Shown: positions 44,135 to 55,631 of the stretch, piece after piece
Layout of the letters: every line of letters starts with the position of its first letter
Position numbering within the stretch: the first letter of the stretch is position 1
From: Oscarella lobularis
Lineage: Eukaryota; Porifera; Homoscleromorpha; Homosclerophorida; Oscarellidae
Assembly (NCBI RefSeq): GCF_947507565.1
Contig: NC_089189.1
Coordinates: 2,170,001 to 2,234,000 of the forward strand
Length of the DNA stretch: 64,000 nt
Direction of reading: 5' to 3'
The notes under the pieces: model-generated
The model's input: only the letters and a program-made list of their open reading frames with translations
The model's database searches: none
Told to the model about the DNA's origin: nothing
Translations under genes and position numbers: made by a program

Positions 44135-45552
44135 ACTCGACATGTTTTGCTGAACCTACTTCTTATCCTTTTCGTGTAATGGTATTGTTTTGTAGCACCA
44201 AACTTATGACCTTATGAGTGTGTATGTGTGTGTTAAAATGATCAATAAAATAAGCTTTTCAATCATTGCGAGGTAACGCAATGAGACGAAAAATATTTTC
44301 TTACGAAACATTTTCTATTGAATCATGAACCTAGATTACCTGAACATCCATTGAAAGATGGTCTAAAGCACGTGGCGGCTACTAGCTAACGATTGAGGGA
44401 AAGGAGCTACAACCTACTAATCTGCACCGACCTACCTACTAGCAGCCGCCGACTAAACCCTAATGCAAGGGAAGGACCCGTGCTCACTAACGTAGTTATG
44501 CAACGAGTGCAGATACGTTCTCACCTACATGCACTAAAACCAGATGCTGTCCCATCTACACTCTTTGCGTCGTACATAACGTTGGAGTTTCATGCATGCT
44601 ATGCCACTAAGCCCTCGCATGAGCCCCAACCCGCCCTCGATTAGACTGGCAGAAATCAAGCCCTAGTGTTTAGATTCGATCGGAAATCTGGCTATGCCCA
44701 AAACGTGGCCAGTGGCACAGCATACAATCAATCTCTATGCACGATGCAGAGAGGCACGCCCCTTAAGTGCATGCCTACACCATTGGGGACCCCAAAGGAA
44801 TGAGACAAACCTTGCGATCCATTGATCTTTCTTTCAGCGCCGAAACTGACACAAACCTAGTAAGCGCATCTAGTGAGACACAGTCATACGCATTCCTAAA
44901 GCGTTAAAGCGTTTAGACGCGTGACGCGAAAGTACAGTAGAGGAGTATACGGTACGACCGTGGCCGGGTCCTCTATAGGGGCCCCCAAACAAAATCTCGT
45001 ACAGTCGCGACGAGAAACAGTCGTTTACAATGGTATAAGAGTAATCGTGGAAGCCATTGACGTCGGATTGCTTACCAGGGAGCGGATGCGTCGTCTCCAT
45101 CTTGCGTGGGATAAGGGGGCGGGACCGCTTCCTCAAAAATCGTCAGCTACGACGTCCTCTCGACTCTAACAGGCATCCTACGCATAAAAACGTGTCTGAA
45201 AAGAGTTAAAGACCCTTTAGCAGCTTACCAGTCCTGACGAAACAGTCCAAGAACGAAGTAGAGCGTCGATGTCGCGAGTAGGGCCACTCTATGGTTTCGT
45301 CGATGACCTTTGGGGCGTCGATCGACTTTTTTCATATTCGCATAGGCTACAGGAGGCAGCTTGAGCGTAGATCTATGGAAGCTCAGTGGCTCTGCTGATC
45401 TGCATGCAACCCGGATAGTTCGTGAGGAAAATTATCTATAAATTATCTATTGGCCATATTTGCTACCGAAGGTAAAGGACAAAGACATCATGCACTGGAC
45501 GAAAAATTCAAAATCACAAACACGCAACAGAGAATCAAAATGTCTTGCCTGT
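44135..45552. other. Intergenic region between convergent genes
   Basis: Contains the poly(A) signal of the kelch-kinase gene and a short (TGTG)n tract near 44220. No gene, RNA or element is recognised in the rest. Confidence 0.45.
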
Positions 45553-48500
45553 CTATGGTTGACAGAACACCATCGTTTCTTCGATCAAGTTGAATTCCTC
45601 GACTGTCGCTTGAGAAAGTTCTTTTGCCTCATGAAGACTCAGCGTCAGTATCTGGAGCACGTTCTGTGGAAACAAGGCGATTGCACATTGCAAGACATAA
45701 ATAAATAATTAACTAATTAGCTTACGGTTTTAATGGTTTGGAGACTGTTGACAATTACAGTTGCATTCGCGTGTTTTTCGTCATCAGGCTCAACTCCTTC
45801 GTACATGATCGACAGATTGTCGACAAGATCCGATACGTAAACGTCCAACGTCAAGCCAGTTCTATTCAGTATCTCCCGTTGATAAGGAGCAATGATCGAC
45901 TCCATTCCTCGGCTATTCTGCTCACTTAATCGTCCTTCAGCAGTAGAACTCCATAGATCCAAGTCTGCAGAAGATTTAGTTATACATAAGATATAGCAAA
46001 CGCGACGAAAGCGGACTATACCTTCTTTGACTTTACCATACATCATGCTCATGTTTCCACTTTCCATCATCGTCATATTCCCCTCTATTTCAGTCATTAT
46101 TTCTTCTGGCATGACACTAACGTTGCTCGGTAGACTTGAATTCTCATAATTTTCATAATAGTTTTGCATCATTTCCTTGGCCTTTCGACTTTGGTTCGTC
46201 GCTTCGAAACGATGCACTTCGGCTTCTTGGAAGTCGCGAGTGTATTCTTCGCACGTCGCTTTGAAACAACTATCCGAATGCACGTACTCTTCAGAGGCCG
46301 TCAAAATCGTCTCGGGCAGCTTGCGCATAAACGACTCCAAGCGATCAAAGCGTGCACATCGATCAGCATCGGAATCTGCAGAAAAATTATTAACTAAATT
46401 ATTTGTGATAAAAATTATTTTCGAATCTTACTCATTTCCTCTGAAGCGTCTAACATGACAATTTCCGGCTCTACGTCGTCGGTCGCTTCCGGAATAGCCG
46501 ACTCGTTCGAAGCGGCCATCAGCTGCTCCTTGAGTTCCTCGGCGTGCTTCATAGTAGTCATCATATCCTGTTGAACGTCATAAACGTCGCGTCGACTTCG
46601 CAGCACGGGAGCGCTAGCGTCAGCGTAAGATTTCGGAATGCGCCAGGCAAACTTTTGCCTTCTCTCGGCAGCCTTTTCGTCGAATCCCGGTCGACGAACG
46701 TACTTATCGGGCATGTAGTGACGACGACTGTAGTCGGGCAAATTGCGTCGCAATCTCTCGGCGACGTCGCGACGACGTCGTCCGCTGATGCCCGGGAATA
46801 TAGCGTCGGCCAAATCGAGAGCCATCTCGCGAATGCTCCTCAAGCGCAGTTGGAACGACAACGAGACGCGATGTCTCTGAAGGAAAGTCACTTCGATTCG
46901 GCCTCTAAAATGCCCATCGGTGATCAATCCGATTTTGAGGTCGAATTCAATGATATGGATGTTGATGAGTCCTCCGAGGGTGAGTCGGACAATTGCAGAG
47001 GCCGCCGCCGCACCAACGCGAACGGCGAATTTAATTCCTTCCAAAAAGGCTATAGCAACGTCGAGAGTTCCACTTGCCGCTCTGACGAATTCTTCGGCAA
47101 CGTATAGAGCAGCGTAGGCGATTCCTCGCAAAACTCGACATCCAGCGTTAGCTGCCTCGCAAATCAAGTCCGGTGTCGTCCAACAGCAGCCGTTCCAGCC
47201 GGGGCAGCCAATGCATCGGCCCCACCAGCGACTGCAGCAACTGTTCCACGAGGGACAGCCAACGCACCCTAAAAATAAATATATATATATATATAAATCA
47301 TAACAATTCAGCTAGCGAATTCTCGCAGATTTAGCATAACTGGGTGAGTGAACCAGCAGTGCTAAATCGATCATAATTTTAAATGAGTAACTTTTTGTCT
47401 CAAAAGATACTCGGAAATTCAAGAGCATTTGGTGAACTTGTCCATGCACCGCAGGGAGGTTAATTAAACATGCCATACACTCACTATAATCCCACTTACA
47501 TCGGCCGCATCTCCTTATGCTACACAAGCGATTGACATTGTTGCGAGCGTATTGAAGATCACTTATAGCCCTATAGAAAACCGAACGCGCCGAATCCACT
47601 TTTCTCTGAGCATCCGAAAGTTTGCGCGTCGCCGTATCGGCGGCACTTTTAATGATTCCAAGAACGCGCTCGCGAATCTGAGTGAACCACTCCGTCGACA
47701 GGCTACCGTAGATCTGAAACGACGCCTCCTCGAGCGAGCCGTACGGTGCGTAGACTTTAAGGAGCGCTTCGAACAAGAAGAATCGTCCGCGTATATAGAA
47801 GAGAAACTGGGTATTGGTGATTTGCAAATAGACTTCGCGTTCGATCATTCCGTAGAGAAAACTGACGTATCCACTTGCCGTGATGTTGATGGAGGGAAGA
47901 GGAAGAAGTTTGACGTCAGCAACGAGCAGAGGTCCATTTGAGCTGTCGCTACTCGATTTATACAGTTTGAGAAGACCGCCGGCAAGATTGATTGGAGTCA
48001 TGCGAATATTCAATTTAATTCCACGTGGCAACCCAACGTCGATGTAAACTTTGAGACGGAATCCGAGAATGTCTAGAGTTCCATTGATGACAATTCCCTG
48101 CGGGATGGTGATTCCCGAAGGACGCAGTTCTCTCGCCGTTGCCGAAAAGGAGACGAGTAGCCCTTCAGGGAAACCGCTATTGGCTAAGACAGGTGGTAAC
48201 GGAAGATTGAAGTCGAACGCTCGCATAATTGCGGCCATCGTAAGCTGATTGACAGAACCGTAGAAATAACTGTCAGTTGGATTTAAAATGTCGATGCCGA
48301 CGTAGACGCGAATTTTGATTTCGTTTCCGCTGTCGATGCGACCGAGCCACACTTCACCTCCGAGCTCGAGGCCAGTGAGAAACGGTAGAGACGGTTTTAG
48401 AGTCGCAGAGAGAATGCCGTTTCCGAAGGCAAGATAGTCGATCCAGAAGGCGCGTTTCCATATTCCCTGCATGAGCATGGTTATAGTGACACCGTCAGCT

Positions 48501-50695
48501 CCGGCACGAAGTTCGCCCGTGAAGCTGAGAGGGGGGTTCGAAAGGGAGAGTGTTGCGCTAATTCCGATATAAGTCTCGGTACCAATGCCGAATTCGAGAG
48601 CGCAACGACTCAACTCGACTCCGCCACCAAGTTGAATGTTATTGATGCTCGCTGCAATGACGAATTGCGTTAGTGAGCTAATGGTGACGCTGAGCTGCAA
48701 ACTAGCATCTGGTCCAAGTGTCTGCTTGCAAAACTCGCAGAAGCCGTCTCCTTCACAGTCGGTTGGAAACGAGAACAAGGCGATGAGACTGAGCCCTCGT
48801 CTTATGGCAATTTTGTCCAGGACGTCACCGTGAAGTCTCACACCTGGCATCGTCTTGGATGATATGATAACGGCAACTTTGAGCGATCGGTCTAACAGTT
48901 TGATAAACGCAACGTCGATCCCAGTCAGTCTCTGTATAACGCCGGCAAAACCGATATTCGCAAATTCAAAGCCACCTGCCATGGCAATACCAGTGTCTGT
49001 TTTAGCAATTGCGGCGCTAAGACGCACTCCCGCCCAGCCGGCGATTTGCGGTCGACCCGATAGTATAACGGTGAAACCGGAAGCGCCCGTGCCCACAGGA
49101 ATGCTAAGGCGTGGCTCGAGAATTTTGAAGTCGATCAGGGAAGCTTGTGTGAGTATAGCGGATAGTTCGGCCGGCAAGAAGTCAGCGTTGAATTTACTGA
49201 TGATTTCTCCTATGTCGATTGTGGGTCCTTGGGCGGTGATAATGAAGCCGGTACCGATTGTCGGTTGTTCGATTGTCACGTCGAAATCGATTGAACCGAA
49301 TTGAAGAAAGCCGCCCGCTTTGAAGCGAATTTTGCGTGGTTTTTCGAACGTGATGTTGACGTAGAGAGACGGGTCGACGACCGAAACGAATCCGGGTATG
49401 ACGTCGATGGCGAAATTGGCGCGAAATTCGACGGCGAGACTCTTGGGCTTGCTCGCCAATTCGAATTTAGTCATTTGAATGTTGAGAATGTCTGATATGC
49501 CGGGCGGAAGAGGGATATCGTTGATATTGAAATCGGGCACGAGAGCGTTAATGAGATTTCCGACTGTCAACGAACGTCCGGTGTCTCGAATAGTAAACGT
49601 CACGCCTCCGGGACCGATCTTCAGGATGAAGAGCACCGGTGGTTGATCGGCGACAAACGGTATCGCCGCGACGAGAGTCACGCCTTTAGTAATCGGCTTG
49701 GTATACGACAAGATACCGTCTAGAACGTAGGGCAACATATTTGGCTCAGCATCTCCGGACGACACTACCAATCCGGTTTCCGGTACGTAAAGGCTTCCGA
49801 TGACGGGGATGTCGCTAATGTCGACGGATCCGCCTGTAAGTCGGCTTACGAGGCTAGAGAGCGAGAAGCTCGGTATATTGATTGCGAACGTGAAAACGGT
49901 GCGCGCTGTTTGGTTTGACTGCTCCGCGTAGCGTGTAGCAACGAAATGACATCGCAAGCCGCCCCACCCGGAAATCGTGGGATTACCCGATACTCCAAAG
50001 GCAAAGCCGTCGGGCCCGTACGTAGCAACGGCGCTCGCTTCTTCGATGGTAAAGCGATCCAATCCGATGTTTTGCAGAGGTTCGGCCAATTCGTCCGGTA
50101 ATATTCTACTACCGAGCCACTCGGCGAAACTTCCGACTGGAATCGAACCCGTAGACGGTGCGCCGCGGAAAAATAGGTTAGGACCAATTTTACTGATTTT
50201 TAAGTGAATGCCTGTACTCCCAATCCATACCGTTCCGGCAAAGCCGAAGCTGTCGAATGAGAACTTGTCGCTGCCGCGCGTGGCTCTCGGTGTTATTGTC
50301 ACGCCAATGAAGGCTGTTACATCCGACACGTCGAGCACGTTTTCTTCGATTGCCCACGTGGGAAACGGTTTCGTGCCGACTCTCACTTCGCCGGAGGCAA
50401 TAATTAAAGAGAAATTGCTCACTTTGAAATTGAGAGTGTCGAGATTTTCGATGCCGAAGATTTGGGTGACGTCCGGAAGAAGCAATTCGAATAGATCGAG
50501 AAGACGATAGTCTTCGTTGAAGATAGCCGATATTGACGTCTTCCCGCTGACGATGTCGATGCCCGTTCTGTTGAGCTGGGGAAGAAACGGGAATGCTGTA
50601 GCTGCAGACGTGAAAGTCGACGAATCGCCGACGAAGAATGATTGAGCGGCGGGGGGATATGCTGCAAGCAAACACAGCAAGCAAAGCGCTAGCAT
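45553..50695 (-). CDS. Large secreted beta-rich protein of unknown family, copy 2 (1,578 residues)
   Basis: Mirror-orientation paralogue of the gene at 12237-17675 with the same five exons: 50695-47500, 47268-46432, 46375-46022, 45964-45726 and 45663-45553. The ATG at 50695 is preferred to an in-frame ATG 18 codons upstream because it aligns with copy 1 and directly begins a signal peptide (cut before FFVGDS). The domain order is the same: ~1,040-residue beta-rich region with internal similarity, Cys/Trp knot with two WNSCC phrases, Ala-rich helix, furin-like RRRR site after GISG, and a glycosylated helical C-terminus. The long first exon is nearly the same as copy 1, whereas exons 3-5 share less than half of their residues. 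The 57-nt intron 45965-46021 has no stop in frame and would add 19 residues if retained. Function unknown; secreted. Confidence 0.85.
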
Positions 50696-51132
50696 AGCTG
50701 AAACGTTTCGCTCTCGCTTGACGGGGAGCAAGTGATAGTTGTCGTTCAAGTTGTAGACGTGCTATATAGGGGCGGTCGGTCGAACGCCCTTCCGCCCACT
50801 CAACGTCACCGTCACTAATCGATGTCCGGTAGTCAATCTGCGAAGATCTTTGTGGTGCTGCCGTTTGACGTGCTTCTACGCATTTGACAGAGCGGCATCC
50901 TTCGGCGGAATCTTTGGTGATTTTATAAAAACAATAGCCGCGTGTCTAAGAGATTTCAAGTCGCTAATCTTTTTCCTGCAACGTCAAGGTTTCTCTTGAC
51001 GTTGGCGCGTTAACCAGAAAAAGAGGACGTCGGTTGTCAAAAGAATGATGACTCATGTCAACAGAGGGTAACTTAAAGAGATATCGCCGTGACAGCTGAA
51101 GTCGTTTTTCGAAGCGAAGAGAACGCGTCGCC
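50696..51132. promoter_or_regulatory. Shared divergent promoter region, copy 2
   Basis: Lies between the head-to-head starts of the large secreted gene (50695, minus) and the damaged EEP gene (51133, plus), equivalent to 11826-12236. No specific element was identified. Confidence 0.45.
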
Positions 51133-54128
51133 ATGTGGAAGAGTCTCTTCGTTCTATTCGCGCTTCTACTCTGCAGCGAGCAAGCGCGCGGTAAAAACGA
51201 GCAATAACAATAAAGAAGCTGCTGTCTCCGAAAAGATGAACAACAACAAGAGTCCGGAGAATCCGGGGACAATCTTAGACAAGACAGTAGACGAAGAAGA
51301 AGAAGAACAAGAAGAAGAAGAACAAGACGATGAAAATTTCGCAAATCTTTTGCATCATCTGCGCGAACGGAGAGACTTTCAATAGGCTGCAACCGATCCA
51401 GATAAGCCGATAAATCACAAAATGCACGTCTACGGCACGATTCGCCAGCTCGATCAAGCCGGCAAATTCGTTCCGCGTCCTGCGGCGGAGTTCTTCTTTC
51501 GAGCCGTCTCGTACTTACGGCGTCCGTCTGCGCCCAGCCGCAAGCGAACACAATGCCCCCATTGCAGTTCTCCCGAAGAGGGAACACGTACGGTGTCCAA
51601 ACGATGATGTACCGACCGAATTACCCCTTCGTGCTTCTTCTCCTAAACGGCCCCGTATCCCCTCTACCCGAAGTCTTCGCGTTTCCTTCGTGGACGGGCG
51701 ATTGGCAGACGACAGATAAGAACTGGTTGATCTTACCGGAGCAGGTTCAACAGCATCCCTATCGAATCTCTTCGTACTACGCGGCCCAGGAAGGACTTGG
51801 CGACGAAAAGCAGCACGCCCGCGACATTAACACCGTGATAAACTCATGCAATTTTGAAGATAAGGCGGAAAGGGTTGCCTTAAAGTGCACGGGTACGTAC
51901 CAGGCGCATCTGCTGAGCTACATCCGTGACGGTGCCTCGTTCTTCCGGCAAATTACGCAAAAGCTGACGAGAGCCGTCGCCATTCCGGCTTTGGTTATGC
52001 GCGGCGAATCGTTTGCGGTCTGCAATCGACTCTCGTCGCATCAGTAGCTGTCGTTTTTGCGGCTGCCCAAAGCGCCGTCAACGACGGCGGGAACGTACGT
52101 ATGCGGGCTCCGATTCAACTATCGGCACGTGAAAACTTTGATGCAAGACGCAGAAGCGCTGAAACAACCCTTCGCCGACAAGGACGTGATTCCTAACGGA
52201 AGGAAATGTAAGTATGAGAACTAATTAACATAACGCAACAATCACGTGGCTATAAACCCACGTTTTTAACATATTTCTCGGTAGTTGGGACGATGAATAT
52301 CAACGGTGTCGCTCGACTTTCTCGAGCTCACGGCTCCAGCGTTATGGAAACTATGATAAAGGTTATAAAGGAAACCGATATCATGGCCATACAGGAAACG
52401 GCGAAAGTTAATCCGCTCGACGTCGAAGTGGCAAAGCAAGGCTATGCAAAGATCACTCTTCCTCCCGGCAAAGAGCAAAAGAGCGGAACGACGTTCTACT
52501 ACAAATCGGCCGACGTTCAGCAAGAGGAATGCGACGAGATTACGTACAATACCAAGGCGTACGGCCTCTACTGCCGATTTCGGGTAAAATATTCCCATTA
52601 AATAGCCTCAAGAGCTTTTAACTCTCTCCTTTGCAGTACCGACCAAGCGGAGGTCAATCGCACCAATGCATTCATTTCTACACGGTCCATCTAACTCAAG
52701 GGGACCAGACAAAAAGGAAAAATCAAATCGTAGATCTGAAAAGCCGTATCGATGCTCTAAATCCGGCTCTCAATTGCAAATCGGTTCTCATCGGAGGCGA
52801 TTTCAATATCGGGGCCCCCAAACTCAGCATCGATAAAACGCGAGAAGACATGCACTTCACGATCAGAACGCTGTAAGAAATCCCTTCGCGAACGAGGAGA
52901 ATATCTTTAAAATGAAATTGAACGTAGCTCTAATATGCGATTCCACGACACAGGCGGCACGACGCAAAAGGACGGAAGCGACAAGAAGGAATCCCACTTC
53001 GATCATCTACTCGTCAGCGAAAGCACGCGACTACTACACCAATACTATCCGACCGCGCCCCCAGGCGGACGACCGGCATTAGTATACAAAAGCTACGTCC
53101 CTAAATCGAATGTTCTACGATCTACGGAGCCCAGAGTGCGAAGCTACGATCTCAGCGATCACTTACCGCTTCGCTTTCAAGATCCGCTCAGTCAGGCCGT
53201 GATCGGAACGTGGAATCTTCAAAATTTTCAAGTGAGAAGTACGGGCAAATCTGGACGAAAGGAATATGATAATCGAGTTGAGTATACGAGGATGTTCGAA
53301 CAGTTCAACATACTAGCACTTCAAGAGCTGTCCGGATCGGCGGCGACGCTCTATAATAAGGCCTTAGTCGTTTCATCGCATCCCGATGCGAAGGAGTTGG
53401 GAATTGCGTTCGACGCAAGCATTCTGAAAGTGATTCAGTGTACGGACTTACCAGTCAATGATCCTGTCGGAACAGCGACGCCGAAAACATACAGGCCCAT
53501 GTTTGGATGTACGTTCGAAACGCTAACCACCTCAGTAAGTGCTTAGAAAACGCGCGCTTCTGTGACAGTGACGTCACTGTCACACGTGTGATGGTATAAC
53601 TAATCGGGGTTCTATATATAGCCTACGCGCGTCACCGTCTTCTCTGTGCACATCAGAAACGAGCATTCGAAAATCGAAACTAGCAAACTCTACCAAAGGC
53701 ACGCCGAAGCCTTTGCCCAAGCAAATCCGCCGCACGCGCTCGTGGGAAACGTCTATCTCGTGGGTGACTTCAATGCCGACAAACCGTCCGGCAGTCTACC
53801 GTAAGACTACGCATGCATGGAGGCAAGAACGTATGTAACTCTGCTTTTTATCTACTGCAGATGCATGCACAGAAATGGCGCTCCAGGATGGGAGTACACG
53901 CTGATTACCTCTAAACATATTCGCGACTACGTGTGGTACAGTAGTAATACTGTACCCGGAATTACCGGCTGTGAGGTTGTCAATCCCGAGCTAATGAAAG
54001 ACGGTGCAAATCGGGATATCATCGATAATTCGCTGACTGCTACGCCGAATGCGGGTATGCCCGTTTTCGCCACGTGGAAGGAAGTATCGGACCATCTGCC
54101 AATGATGGTCGAGTTTACGAATCAGTGA
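51133..54128 (+). pseudogene. Secreted pseudo-protease/double-EEP gene, copy 2: exon 1 broken, exons 2-6 open
   Basis: Mirror copy of the gene at 8981-11825. Exons by homology: 51133-52207, 52285-52583, 52637-52872, 52928-53534, 53622-53800 and 53861-54128. A signal peptide (MWKSLFVLFALLLC) survives, but exon 1 has a frameshift after it near an expanded acidic GAA/GAC tract (51285-51335), a TAG at 51383-51385, another frameshift near 51480, and a TAG at 52045-52047 where copy 1 has GAG. Exons 2-6 have intact frames and splice sites and keep both EEP signature sets (GTMNING, MAIQE, IGGDFN, SDHLPL; GTWNLQNF, LALQELSG, VGDFNADKPS, SDHLPM). Either the whole gene is dead and decaying from the 5' end, or a shorter non-secreted double-EEP protein starts near 52293. 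Confidence 0.75.
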
Positions 54129-55631
54129 ATAGACGCGATGTGAATTTGTTAGTGCGTGGAGAATGTTAGAAAACGTTATCCGAACTTCCCGTTTATCTGC
54201 GTTTTTTGAGTGTGTTGTAATCGTTTTGTTCAAAAATGACGTTGCGGAAGTCAGTTATTAATAGCCAAGCGCGGTATCGGAACACCAAGTTATGAATTAA
54301 TTTTTTGGAAGCTAAGCTGCCCTCTACTTGATTCAACAGGGGGGTGAGGGTGGGGGTGGGGAACCTCTGCTTGACTATAGCGTTGCGGAAACTTCAGAGC
54401 GTTTTATTAATGAGGCGGAAACAGACCGGTCAGAATGCCGGATGTGACGACAGAGTGACGCGCGTTTCAGCCTCGCTTTATTCCCTCGTACAATTAATTG
54501 GGGCTTGGAACTAAAGACGAGGTAAGACGGTTAATATGCCAAGCTACTCCTGCAAGTCGTAATCATTGCGTAATATATAAAGCGGAGGCAAACCACAACG
54601 CTAACTGGGTGAGACGGAACGATGAGCAACAGTTAGTTTCCCTTTCCCGTATCGCATTAAAACTACGTTGGCCCACGTAGCATGCAATACCGAGACGCCG
54701 GTTTGAGACTACTAAACCAATAGGACCAGCGACATCGTCGAGATATGCGTCGACATTCGATCTCTCTACAGAACGTCCCTAATAGTAATCAAGTTGGACC
54801 TAAGCATCTCAACGGATTCAGACGAAAACTGACGTCTAAATGAATTAGAACTAGAACCAGATTGGAGCAATCTCCGCGCATGTATATAGAAACGGGAAAG
54901 CTAGGGGCAAGGTCAAACGTCTTCTGCCGCGAGAAATGAAAATAATAAAGCGGATGTGGACGTGTTTGGGAAAGCATGCGCTGAAGATAATTCTGGGGAA
55001 ACAAGTACTTGCCTGCGAGACGGAAACATTACAACCTCAAAACGCTTCTGCTAAAAGACAACGTATGTGCGACTAGCAGCGAGCCCGAACCTACTTTACT
55101 CGCGACGAATTTTCTTCCCAAGGTTCGACGAAATATCGGTTTTGTACCTGAGGAAAAGGTCTTATTTTTGGCACGATCTTACGTGCGTAAATCGTGCTAA
55201 AATTAGACGCTATACGGGTAAGTACCTGAGGCTATTCTTAGTACACATACTATCGAGTGCTCTGCTATATAAACATTAATCAATTAAGTAAGGAATCAAC
55301 GTTCCACACAGCTGCTCGCCTGTGGCACCATCCGGTAAATAAGTAACTGCAGGGCAATAATTACTACGAGCGCTTTTTGAATCGTTTAGATGGTAGCTCG
55401 AAAAGGTGCACGAGAGACGAGATGCTAAATCCCAAGAGCGCTGCTTCGTCATGCAACGAGCCGACCTTCTGGGCGAATGATCGTGCTACGATGACGAAGA
55501 CTTCCAATAGCTTCCTCTCAGGAAATTCGATTTGACGGTGCGAGACAAAGGTCGTGCTGACAGGCATGCACAAAAACGAGGGAACGCTACGGGATTACGA
55601 CACTACATGTAGCTGCTTTCTAGTCGACGTC
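54129..55631. other. Intergenic region with a G-rich tract
   Basis: No coding sequence is supported. A G-quadruplex-type tract (four G-runs of at least 3 within 23 nt) lies at 54339-54361. Confidence 0.5.
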
